In this document: one piece after another, positions 47,071 to 58,448 of the stretch | How the letters are laid out: each line of letters starts with the position of its first letter | How positions within the stretch are numbered: the first letter of the stretch is position 1 | NCBI GenBank assembly: GCA_947561395.2 | Contig: OX387188.1 | Coordinates: forward strand, 10,132,061 to 10,196,060 | Reading direction: 5' to 3' | Source of the DNA: Buxus sempervirens | Lineage: Eukaryota; Streptophyta; Magnoliopsida; Buxales; Buxaceae | DNA: 64,000 nt | Made by a program: the position numbers and the translations under genes | The notes under the pieces: model-generated | What the model saw: only the letters and a program-made list of their open reading frames with translations | Databases searched by the model: none | What the model was told of the DNA's origin: nothing

Positions 47071-49020
47071 TCTTTTCCCACCATTTCTAGCATCGATGGT
47101 GTATATGAACTTCCTTTTTCGGTTGTTGCCCTGTGCATGGGCAGCAGACTTTCTTAGCTGTTTTTTTGTTGACACATGCATGACTTGCTTGGTGATTTGG
47201 TTATTTTGAGTGCATGATTGTTCATATGCAATCCCCATGAGTTTGATCCCCTTTACCTCCTCTGTGCTTGCTGATTTTGCATGTCTAAGTCTCCCAGGAC
47301 AGCGGCTGTCCTAGCAGAAATGATCACCCACTTGCATGTCTAATCTAGCCCCCCTAGCAACACACATCCGGGCTGCCACTCAAGGCCACTTCTCACCTTT
47401 TGTTTGTGCTACTCCCTAGCAAGTGGCTCATGTGTATGGGGTCCTAACCCACCCGTTGGTACACTCACACACCAGCCCCGATGGGTTCCTCCGCCCCATG
47501 CATTGCCTACACCAATGAGCATGCTAAAACCAGTTCCCATTTTGTTTGTGAGTTACTGTTCCATGCCTTAAGCACAGGCAGGTTTTGTGATTTGTTTGCG
47601 TAGCATGAAGGCCTAGCTATTTGGCTTTGAGGCTTGTTGGTCAACAGCCTAGAACCCAGGTAGGGATGCCAAGATCCCTACCAGGCTGCTGTAATTGTTG
47701 GAGAAGGAGGGAGAAGGGCAGCAAGCCCCATGCCTTCCAATGTCTCCATAACTTGATGAGAAACCAAAAACAGAGGCCAAATGAGGCCTTCCCCTCAAAC
47801 CTGAACCAGCGTGGGCCCTCCCAGGGGCCCACCAAACCTTAGAAAGGCCTTAGGAAGCCCCTGGAAGCCATCCCAATGGCCTAAGCCCAAAAAGGCCATT
47901 TTTGAGGTGATCCGGCAACTCAGGTCGGATCACCTATGGCCTGTGTGTATCCGGCAACTAAGGCCAGATACACAAAGAAATGTCATTTTTTGTGTCTTCT
48001 TGATCCTTGGCCGAATTTTGTGATGATTTTTACCAAACCAAGCAAACCAGTAGGGTATCCGGGCCACCCGGAAACCAAACTTGGGACCTGGACCACCGGT
48101 CCAATATGGCACACTAGTGGGCCTTCCAACGGGGCCCACCAAGCCCAATAAACCTAGAAGCATGTGAAATAAGCAAGTTGAGCCAATTTAACCAATCGAA
48201 CCGGATGGGCCAAACCTAATGCGGCCCACCCAAACCTTGTTTTGCGGAATTAATGATTGAAATTGCATGGTTTGGCCGAGACCAAGGGCAAGGGCCTATC
48301 GGGCCCGCCAAAGCCCACTAATCAACCAAGTTAGGGTGCAAGCCTTAGACTTCAAAGAACCAGGCTTTCAAGCCCAAATCTGGATCACGGGCCCCAAGCC
48401 CAATGACCAGCCCATTTTTGCTAAAGATAAATAAAGATAAATTAAAACACTTTTTGGCAACCAACATGGGGGCCCACCCAGGGGCTGCAAACCAATGCAG
48501 AATCACTTATTGCATGAAAATCACATAAGGCTCCAACTTGAACAAACTAAGTAAAATCAATTCACTTCACCAAGGCCCACAGGGTCTCTTAGGCTTAGAC
48601 AGAGGCCTACATGGGCACATGGGCTCACCCAAGCCCACCAAGGCAATCGTGGGCCTTCCAACGGGGCCCACCCCATCAGACTTAGATTATTTAAATAAGC
48701 AAGATAAAATCAATTAAAGGGACCCACACCACTCAGGTGGTCCCGCCAGACTTAAACAAAATAGCATGCTGGATTAGGAATCGGGTGAGAAACCAGAGTA
48801 AGCTGACTCAAACCAGGGAACCCATGAGACCCGTCATCCAACGGGGTGGACTGGGGTGTCTACGGACTTCCCCAGACCACAACCGAGACCCCGACTTAGA
48901 ATCTCAAGCCGCAGACCCAAGACCAATAGACAAACTTAGGCACCCAGGTGTCCACCTGCATCCCCTCAGGCGGTGGCAACTCCGAATTTCCCGTGCCGCA
49001 TTTCCGACGCGCGCACAGCC

Positions 49021-49038
49021 TGGCAACTCCACTGGGGA
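49021..49038 (+). other. Primer-binding site of element B
   Basis: TGGCAACTCCACTGGGGA begins 3 bases after the LTR end. It starts with the TGG expected to pair with the CCA end of a tRNA and resembles the tRNA-Arg-type sites described for Ogre. The tRNA identity is from memory, not checked. Confidence 0.75.
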
Positions 49039-50539
49039 TTTCTCAACCCAGTAGGACGCTGGTTAGATTGAGTCACTGTAAGAGGGATTTAGTCGATAGT
49101 TAGGGTTTCTTACTACCTCGTTTAGTAAGATATAGAATACCCGTAAATACGCGTTCTGGGGAGTCTTGTCAAAGGGACGCGATAATTGCCTAAGGCAAGT
49201 GGGATTTAAGCGGTCCCTTGTGACCCCCCACTTACCTGGGGACTCTCCCGGAGCCTCGTATTGCGTGCCAATTCTGCACCTTACTATACGAGACGGTAAC
49301 AATCCCTTTATCAACAAAATCCAGACAAAACTCACCTGTGTAGACACAGCACGCAGCCCAACTGCACACACGGGCACACCACCACACCGTGGATGGATTG
49401 TTTATGCTTCTGTTCTTATGTGATAAACTGCGTGGGGTGACATGCACGAGGGAGGCTGTGTGGATGATCCGACTCTGAATGCATGAGTGAATCGGATATT
49501 GCAACTTCTTTACCAAAACTTAGACCTCTCTAGCAGCCTACCCTTCTTGTTCCTATGAACTGATCTTTGGGATGGTATTAGCACCTACGCTCCCGTGGCT
49601 TGCCGGGGAAAGCAGGGTAAACCCATCCCCCTAGTTTCTGGAGTCCATTAGCACCACTGGTTTCTTGCCGTGGCACGCGAGGATCCAGTACTGGTCCAGA
49701 CCCTTGTAGGCTTATGTCTCGGGCTGGGTATCCTTCCCCACCTAACGTTTCTGATTAAACTATTTGAGCATGCGATGGTGAGAATGTTGTGAATGATGAA
49801 TATAAGAGTAAAATCAGAATAAAATCCAGAGTCCATTAGGGGCAGCAACCCCAGCTTTTTGCATCAAATTGAGTAAACCCTAGATCATGGGTGACCTCAG
49901 CCCTAATTTAGGAAGCTCACCTAATTTTGATCAAGGGCACCACCCCAGATCCATGCATGGAGTCCTGTATGCTATGGGTCTTGACCCATTAGAGTCCGCT
50001 GGGAGCACTTTAAGTCTAGATTGGTCTTTTAGAACAGACGAAAGCCGGCCAAATTAGACAAACAGATGAAAGCATGCCAGATCAGAACATGGGCACTAAA
50101 CCCTAGATCTAGGAATTTTTAGCCTACCCACTTTGAAAGCGATTTGTATCCTCCCTTTTGGCTCCCAACAGCCTTAAGGATGAATTCTTTGCAGCTTTTG
50201 TAAATATCTTGTAAAAATTCGCCCTTGATGGCAAGTTGTAATTTCGCTATGGTCCGACACCGAAAGCAGATGAAAGACCGAAAGACTGATCGGGACTTGA
50301 ATGTGCTCCTTTACGCAAGTATGTCTAGGAGTCGCGCCTTCATTGGCGCCAACCCTTAGGACCACACACCATGTGTGCCTGAGTTAAATTCCGCACTGTT
50401 TTGTTTTGCTTTATTTGGTGAGCATGTTAGAACTGCTAGTGGTTCATCCTGTTGCTTGAGATTATGCGTATTATAGAACTGACTTAGAGTCTTGGTGTGG
50501 AACCTTAAATTGATTTGGAATTTCGGTCGGATAGTTGGC
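49039..50539 (+). other. Untranslated leader of element B
   Basis: About 1.5 kb between PBS and ORF1 with no supported coding region. A long leader before ORF1 is usual in Ogre. Confidence 0.6.
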
Positions 50540-51959
50540 ATGGCATCCTCGTCCTCATCTGAGAGAACCCGTTTCCCTAGGATAGAGAAGTACGCTTGGG
50601 ATACCCCCTGGATCCGTTCTTGGACAAGGCAGCTCCAAGGGAGTGAGCAGATTGAATAGGAGCACAAATACCACATGGGACAGACTTTGTCCCTGTTAAA
50701 TGTGCCGATCAACTGGGATATGATCCAAGCAGCCCTGCTTTTCTGGGATCCCCAGCTTTCAGTGTTTCGATTTGGGATCAATGAGTTGACTCCCACAATT
50801 GAGGAACTTGACCTATTCCTCCGATTTTGCGACTTAGGAGAACCTGCTAGGCCAAGTCTCAAAGAAAGCTACAAGAATGAAGCTTATGTTTTCTTTGGCC
50901 TCTCAAAGGGAGAATTCCAGACCTTAGGAGGTGACAAATCATTTACTCGGGTCTCCAAGACATTCCTAGCTGAGAAAATAAGAAACAAAAAGCAGGAAAG
51001 ACCTCGGGCTTGGTTTGACACCTTCACCCTTGTGGTTCTGTCGCAAATCTTCTTTCCAACTGGGGGAGACACCATTAATTTGGCCCTCATGGAAATTGTG
51101 GATCAACTCAGGGTAGGATACCGAATCATGCCACTGATCCTAGCTCAACTGTTCCATTCGTTGACTTTGTCCAAAAATGGAACTTGAAGGTTCCAAGGGT
51201 GCGCTCCCCTTCTCCACATTTGGCTGCAAGACCACCTGATGGTGTCATCACCTGTCAGTGCATATTACAAGGCAAACGGCGACAACATCCATTGGTTGGC
51301 TCAAAGAGAGATCAAACCAGACCTACCCGCTCGTGAGGATTGGTTTAACCACTTTCTCCACCTGAAGGGAGAAACAGACATGCGATGGTGGGGCACATAC
51401 AACATCCCCTACACCCCCATCATAGCTTTCAAGAAAAGAGAGGACCTTTCCCTGATAGGACTCACCCATGCCGTGCCGTACTATCCGATTCGGGTTTTGA
51501 GACAGTTTGGGAAACCGCAGGGAATCCCGGTCAAGGACGACTTGGGCAATTTGATTGGTCCACTCACCAAGGGACTAAGAACCCAACTGTTGATGAAGTG
51601 GAAGACGGTGTGCGTATATCGAGAAGACGTCTTCGTCGAATCGCACTTTCAAGACTACGAGCAGTGGATAGCTCGGGAGTTCGGCCATAACGGCCCCCCA
51701 CCTCTGAGGCGACATTCTAGTTCCGTCCCCTAACACATATAGGGACAGGGTGGCTGAACTGCAGGAGACCCACTCCCGTATCCATTCAGCTTATGTGGAT
51801 TCGGAACGGGAGAATAGGCAGGCCAATACGGCCTTGCAACATGAAATGGAATTAGTGCGCAAGCGCGCTGAGGAGGACCGACGTCTGCAGAACAAGCTTC
51901 TGCGAGCCTTGAGGAGGCAAGACGTGTCCTCCCACTATGATGATGACCAACCTAGCTAG
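50540..51959 (+). pseudogene. ORF1 of element B (DUF7745/PMD-like accessory protein, broken)
   Basis: From ATG 50540 the product has a serine-rich start, then LNVPINWDMIQAALLFWDP, ELTPTIEEL, SKTFLAEK, a segment with FPTGGDTINLALMEI, WLQDHL, MRWWGTYNIP and YPIRVLRQFG. It ends in a coiled-coil, arginine/glutamate-rich tail (51750-51959). The EL-TPT-IEE and FWDP words resemble plant DUF7745/plant-mobile-domain-like proteins found with retroelements. Ogre ORF1 function is unknown. The homologue in element A is antisense after pol and has an intron where this copy reads through. A few interruptions are present. Confidence 0.75.
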
Positions 51960-52310
51960 ACTTTGGCTTTGTTGCATTTCGATAAACATGATGATATACC
52001 GTGTGCCACAGCGACACTTTTTGATCTAAAGCATGAATTTATTTTCACTTTGCTATGTATTGTTCAAACTTAACAAGACAAGAATTTAAAATAAAGAATT
52101 AATCCCTTCCAATAGGGCAACTCGGTCCCCAACAGACCACCTCTCTTCAGATAATTGCAATGTTCTTGGTTGCTGCGACCACCTAATTTCCTTTGATTGC
52201 ATCTCTCTCATTGAGATCGCAAAACCCAGCAAGTGTTAAAAAACATCCAAGACCTTGGGCTCAGATCACGCCCGTCTATATCTTTCCAAGATCATTCGGT
52301 CAAGCCTGTA

Positions 52311-52600
52311 GGGCACTGAAGCCCCCGTTGTTTAAACCGGGTTTGGTGGATGAACGTCCTGTCATAGCCTTCCCCTTTGTGAGGCGCCGAAGTCAATGGT
52401 AATTGAACCAACGACTAGCTAAGGCACGCCCGGGACCTACTAGCCGAAGTTTTGGGGCACTGAAGCCATCGGTGATTAAACCGGAGTTTGGTGGATGAAC
52501 GTCCTGGTATAGCCTTCCCCTTTGTGAGGCGCCGAAGTCAATGGTGATTAAACCAACGACTAGCTAAGGCACGCCCGGGAACTACTAGCCAAAGTTTTGG
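52311..52600. repeat. 144-bp tandem duplication between ORF1 and gag
   Basis: GGGCACTGAAGCC...GGTGGATGAACGTCC...CTTCCCCTTTGTGAGGCGC occurs from 52311 and again from 52455, a 144-bp step, with a partial third start near 52600. It is noncoding. Ogre elements often carry tandem repeats in this region. Confidence 0.85.
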
Positions 52601-52734
52601 CGCCGACGCCGCTAGTGAATGAACTGGAGATTGGTTGAGGTACGCTTGGGTGCTGCTTTTCAGCTCACCCCCTATGGAGACCCTGCATTGGTCCAACCCT
52701 GTGATTCTGAGCTCAAACAAAACCCCTTTAATTG

Positions 52735-53270
52735 AAGGTTCTCTTTCCTTGCCTAAGCGGCTAAAATAGATCAGCTTGACCCCAGGTTCTCTTCCCTTGC
52801 CAAGTGGCTAAAATAGATCAGTGATTTAGGGTTCTCTTCCCCAGTTGCTCAAAAGCAACTAAAATAGACCAGTTGAATCGAGTTCTCTTTCCCAGTCGCT
52901 TCCGAGCAGCTAAAATAGATCAGCTTTCAGAAAGAACAGGGTTCTCTCTCCCAGTTACCTGCGTATAGCTAAAATAGATTCGGTAACTAGGGTTCTCTTC
53001 CCCGATCGCCTTAGGATAGCCAAAATAGATCAGTCCTCAAGATTCATTAGGGTTCTCTCTCCCGGTTACCTGCGGGTAGCCAAAATAGATCAGTTGATTC
53101 AAAACCAGGTTCTCTTCCCTTGTTACCTACGGGTAGCTAAAATAGATTAGTTGATTCAAAATCAGGTTCTCTTCCCTTGTTGCCTTAGGGTAGCTAAAAT
53201 AGATCAGTTGATTCAAAAGCAGGTTCTCTTCCCTTGTTGCCTTAGGGTAGCTAAAATAGATCAGTTAGTC
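52735..53270. repeat. Tandem array of about 50-58-bp units before gag of element B
   Basis: About ten units, each with GGTTCTCT-TCCC and ending GCTAAAATAGATCAG, fill 52735-53270. The last three are nearly identical; earlier ones vary. The repeat is noncoding and lies just before the 3' splice site of gag. Confidence 0.88.
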
Positions 53271-53361
53271 AAATCATATCAGAAAACAAAATAATAAATA
53301 AATGAATAAATTCAATCAGATAAAGTTGTGTAAACAATTTGTGTAAAAATACACTAATGCC

Positions 53362-53380
53362 TGCTAATTGTTCTATCAGG
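53362..53380 (+). promoter_or_regulatory. Likely 3' splice site before gag of element B
   Basis: TGCTAAT (branch-point-like, 53363) is followed by TTGTTCTATCAG|G, with AG at 53378-53379. It lies about 57 bp before the gag ATG at 53437, like the site at 419 in element A. Splicing from the LTR donor (46507) to here would remove ORF1 and the tandem repeats. Confidence 0.55.
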
Positions 53381-53436
53381 TACCAAAAATTGCTTTCAGA
53401 AGTCCGTACCTGCTAAGATCGAGGAGAAGGCTCGAT

Positions 53437-55059
53437 ATGGAACAGCAAGGAGAACAGACGCCGCCAGGGCAGCATCCGGCAGAGTCCACTCATGCCCAAG
53501 TGGTTAATGAGATGCAGCAAAAGATGGACAGTATGAGTTCCGTCATTCAGGAGCTGATGACAGAGCTGAGAGAATTGAGGCAGGTCCCACCAGTGGTATC
53601 AGTGGCCCAGCAGCCGCAGCCACAATTCCCGCCACTAGCGGAGGCGGTGCCACCGCCGCGTCCAGTAAACCCCCCTCCCCTAGCACCACCACCACCACCA
53701 CCACCAGCGCCATTCCACGTGGCACAACAAGATCAATTTCTGCCTATCCATCTGGGATAGGGTGATGAGGACTGGTACAGAGCCCAGGAGGTGCAGTTTT
53801 AGGAGAAACTGACAGCAGTAAGGGAGGAGAACAGAACAGAAATGGCTGCCCTGAAGGAGCAGCTCAAACAACTCCAACCTAGCACGGTGCAAAATGAGGC
53901 TACCCTGGAAAGCCTCTGCTTCTTTTTGGACATCCAATTCCCGGCTAAGTTCAAATGCCCTGAGTTGCACCAGTTCGACGGCACCGGGTGCCCCTTGAAC
54001 CATCTGAGGTCCTATTCTGGCGACATGTGCCAGTATGCCAAGGAAGAGCGGATCATGGTACAGTTCTTCCAAAAGTCATTAACTGGGGCCGCTTACTCTT
54101 GGTTCTTGAGTCTGGACAAGGCCAAGATCAAGACATGGAATGATTTGGCAGCAGTCTTTATCCAACAGTACCGCCTGAACAGTCAGATAGTACAGACAAG
54201 AGCAGAACTGCAGAGGTTGACTAAGAAGAGTCAGGAGTCAGTGAGAGAGTACGCCAAGCGCTGGAAAGAGTTGGCAGCATTGGTACAGCCACCGTTGTTA
54301 GAACAGGAAATGACATCCCTATTTATTGCATCATTGGGCCAACCTTTCTTCACTCTACTGCTGGGGCAGAGTACGTCGAACTTCAATGACCTGATCTTGA
54401 TTGCGGATCGGATTGAAGATGCGGTAAGAGCCGGGAAAATAGATAGCAGTGGGCAGAGTGCTGCACCAAGGAGGCCAGTGTCAGGGCAAGCTAGCAGAAA
54501 CCAAGGGCCAGAGCCTAGGATGTCAGAGCAATAGGCTGTGAACTATGTATACCCCGCGCAACCCCACCACTTCTCCTAAAGGCCGGAGGCAGTGGCACCC
54601 CAAGGAACCGGGCAAGCAGCTTACCAAGGGGTAAGAAAGACGAAAGAAGAATTTGAAGCCAGGTTGAAGCGGGTTTTCACTCCCCTACCCTATGCGGCAG
54701 CAGAGTTGCTACCTACTTTGTTGAAGAAAGGGTACCTGCAAACCAAACCCCCGAACCCCAGACTGGTCAACGCCCGAAGCTACAATGCGGCAAAGCGGTG
54801 CGAGTACCACTCCGGTGCTCCAGGGCATCACACTAATCGGTGCTGGGATCTAAGGCACGACATCCAAGACCTAATTGATAGCAGACGCATCACGGTCGAC
54901 CCCCCAACACTGCAGGCTCAGACCCTAGCAGCCGGCGTAACTACGAACCCTCTTCCCGACCATTCTAAGGCTTCAACCAGCAAGTCAGCTAATCAGGTAA
55001 GCTGTGATCAGGGCACCGGGCAGTTCGACCCTTCTGTACTTATTGGCCGACCAGGGTAG
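53437..55059 (+). pseudogene. gag: gag of element B (broken)
   Basis: A glutamine/proline-rich N-terminus with a leucine-rich helix is followed by the gag core from about 53920 (FPAKFKCPELHQFDGTGCP, WFLSLDKAKIKTW, IQQYRLNSQI, VREYAKRWKE). A zinc-knuckle-like C-x2-H-x5-H-x4-C starts at CEYHSGAPGHH (about 54800). Gag would build the virus-like particle and package RNA. The order equals element A gag. The reading region is interrupted; it is a fossil. Confidence 0.88.
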
Positions 55060-55062
55060 ACA

Positions 55063-58000
55063 GTGAAGGTGCAGCTTCAAGTAGAAACCCACTCGACAGC
55101 AATTGCAGTTAAGGAGAACACAGATGTCTACATCTGTGCGATAGAGGATGAACCTCAGAGTAGTGAGGAAGTAACGGGGCCGTGGAACCCCGTGCAATGT
55201 GGATGGATCAGTGACTCCCCGTCCCCTCCACGCAGAGAAGGAGTGGGCAGTTCCGAAGGACCCTGGTTCCGAGATGGGCCACAGGACACAGATGCATCTG
55301 TGGGCAGTTCAAGGATACCTCCGCAGATGTCTACTGGATGGCCGCCTGAGTATATGTCTACAACATCAGAACCGGACCTGCAGTCCCTCACCGATCCCCT
55401 ATCAGCTGAACCGAGTTCAGAATCTCTTTCCCACGGCACGTCTGAGTGGTTTGACCCCCCTCACGCCGCGGAAGAGGAGGAACCACCATCCACTCCTGAA
55501 CTCGCAAACCTGCCTGATCCGTATGAAAGCTTGGACGAGTCCGCTAATACAGACTCAGAAGACACATCAGCAGAAGAAAGCAGGACAGTGAACGTCATTG
55601 AAGGAGATGGCGGTGACTCCCCTACAGGTTTCCCTCTAGTGCACTTCCACCCATCCGAAGACCAGGGATTCTTCTACCCTATCCCCATCTCCCACCCTAG
55701 CCCTTTAACCCTCAACATCCACGACATCATGGATTCGCCTCCACAAGACCCCTTCTCCCTTTCATTTGAACCACCCACCCTCATCCTCTCCCAACTCCAT
55801 CTTGAACCACCTTCATACAAGTCCGTACCCCCACCTCACCCCACCCAATCCTTCCACCATCAAGCTACCTCCACCACCACCGTCGAGGCAGAAATCGACC
55901 GTATCACCCGATTCGGTCGATACGTAAACACCGATCCCTTACCCGCACCAGAGGAGGAAGTAGAAGCAAAAGCAAAAAGGAAAGAAAAAGGGAAGGATGT
56001 GGTTACTGAATTTCCACAGACCCTTAAGAGAAAGGGAAGGGCCACCGAAGAGGAAATTATAGATTTACACCACAGTGTCTTTGCTCCAGAGTACGACATC
56101 CTCCAACAGTTGAATAAGGTGCCTACCCAGATCTCCATAATGTGACTCCTGATCGATTCAGAAAAGCACAGGGCAGTGTTAATGAAGGTCCTGGGGGACG
56201 CACACGTACCAGCAAGTATTGATCCCGAGCAACTGGGGGTAGTGGTGTCAGTGATCATGGCACCCCAGGCCATCTCCTTTTCTGCAGCAGATCTGCCACC
56301 TGAGGGTTGTGACCACACTGAGCCGCTCTACATAACCATGAAATGTGTAGACCTCATTGTAAAGCGGGCCATGATTGACAACGGGTCGGCTTTGAATATA
56401 TGTCCGATGAGGACATTCTATAGCCTGCAGCTAAATCCTTCGATGATCAAGCCAAGCGCTCATAATGTCAGAGGCTTTGACAACGCCAGAAGAGACTCAC
56501 TGGGAGAGGTCACTTTGGTAATCATGATTGCAGATAGGCCCTTTACCATGGAGTTCGAACTCATGGATATCAACGCCTCATTTAATCTGCTGATCGGGAG
56601 GCCTTGGTTGCATCAAGCAGGAGCAGTATCTTCCACACTGCACAGGATGGTCCGGTTCGTATCAGGCAACGAACTTATAATAGTACATGTTGAGGATCAC
56701 CGAGAGTTCGAAAGGGTCGGAGTACCCTATGTGGATTATGAGTTGCCCACCACAGTCAATTTCCAAGTTGTGGAGATGGTGCAGGTGAATCATATCCCTG
56801 AATCTGAAAGGGGGCAACGACTCTCGAAGAGGAAAATAAAGAACTTGTTTAGCCCTGCTGACTGCGCAGACTGGGGCCTCAGAGCAGGCGAAGGACTGGG
56901 CAAGTACAAGCAAGGCATCAAGGTAGCCGTCCAACCTTGTGAGCAGACTACTGGGTTTGGACTAGGTTTCAGGCCACAGCCAGAAGACTACTCCCGACTC
57001 CTTGGGAACCTTGCCGAAAGGAAAAGGGCAAGAACTGAAGGAAGAGACCCCCACTGGCCCATATGCGTACACGAGAACTTATACCACTGCTTCACTAACA
57101 TGGAGCGTGAGGCGGCCCAAGCCATTGAGAATATAGTCCCCCAAGGGTGGGGAAATGAGTTTCTGGACACCCCTGCCATGGAAGAGGACTACCTGCAAGG
57201 ACTGGCTCAGATGCTCTGGGAAGAGCCACCATCCATGGAAATGATTGGAGATATAGTGGAAGTAGACCCATTGGCTCCTGAGGGGTTGCCAGATGGTCTG
57301 CCAGCACTGGTCGCTCTGGATTCGGTTGACGAAGTGACCATGGCCTTCGCCCCACCAAACGAACAGTTCATCCCTGATGGGATCCCGGTCAACTCTGCGA
57401 TTGTGATGGAAGTGCCACCACCTGCTCCTATTGAGGAATCCAAAGAAGAAGGTCCAATCATGTATGTCTGTATGATGGAAGGGCGAGACAGCTCAGGAGC
57501 ACCAACCCGCAGGCCAAGGTCACCTCCTCCACCTCCATATATCCCGCACCCCGGAACTCGCGATGGTTTGAACCGCATGTTCCGTAGCATGCCCCAAGTG
57601 CTAGGGCCAGTACCAGAAGAAGTGTACCATGCAGCCTACGGCAAATGGGCACCACCAGCGTACTCTTCCACTGTGCCTGGGATACCAACTGGGATACACA
57701 TAGCATTTGCACCACCTAGAGTTGACCCGGCCAACGGAGTCACCATTGCCTACGCGCCACCAGAGGACGAGATACCGTGGGCAATCCCCCTCAGTGGATC
57801 ATGGGTAATGGTATCGTCAGAGTCTGGCCCCCGATCAGAGAGAAGCCAAAACAAGCCGGTAGAAGGTGCAGCACAGGATCCTATCTACATCTCTTCTGAC
57901 GAGAGCGCCAACATGGTGCTAGCGGGAGAGCCAGAGAAGACGATTGCTATTAACAAGGAAGCCGAGGCATCACTGATGGACTGGAGCGCCACGCCTTTTG

Positions 58001-58206
58001 CAATCAGCAAAGCTGCTATCCCAAAGGGGGTTTCTATCACCTCTGAAGTTTCTGTTGTAGCTACTGCTGAAATTTTTAATGAATATCTGAATGCTTCCTA
58101 CTACTTGCATCTGTTTGAAAATGAAAATAACAAAATAAGCAACTTGAGCATCGCAATCTTAGTGTCAATCCCGACGCACACCTGGAAGATCTGGGGCACG
58201 GGATAG
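55063..58206 (+). pseudogene. pol: Linker, aspartic protease, G-patch-like motif and proline-rich region of element B
   Basis: A long acidic/proline-rich linker (55063-56100) ends in the conserved pre-protease segment (LNKVPTQIS, then SEKHRAVLM). The protease lies at about 56330-56670: AMIDNGSALNICP is the active site (D-N-G type) and FNLLIGRPWLHQAG the conserved C-terminal part. A G-patch-like segment follows at about 56830-56970 (AGEGLGKYKQG, then GFGLGFRP). The rest, to 58206, is proline- and acid-rich with no known fold. Ogre elements splice out an intron between protease and RT; 58100-58440 is the matching place. Confidence 0.8.
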
Positions 58207-58448
58207 GTAATAAGATTGCCATAATTGAACAAAAAGAACAAAAAGAAATTGAAAAGCCAGTGCAAATGGAAATAATAAATGAAATGCATGAGCCAGTGTC
58301 CAATCCTAAAAACGAGCAAGAACTCGACAAGTGAGATTGGGGCACTCGCCCATCGTAGCAAGAAGATTCAGACATCGTCCCCTGTGAGCCTTTCGAGCAT
58401 GAGGACGACGATGAATCATGGGAGACCCCGCTTGAATTCCATCTTGCA

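Larger units (their letters stand above)
45377..49017 (+). repeat. 5' LTR of element B (3641 bp)
   Basis: It starts TGTAAGCACC, ends GCGCGCACA and is followed by the PBS. Contents in order: palindrome array (45948-46194), TATA box (CTATAAAAG, 46205), leader with splice donor CCTAG|GTAAGG (46507), a run of 20 C (47051-47070) and a second pair of palindromes (47907-47973). The short frames inside are not supported as genes. Confidence 0.93.

Noticed and set aside
46912-47238. Glycine-run frame on the minus strand
   Set aside because: Produced by the 20-C homopolymer in the 5' LTR.
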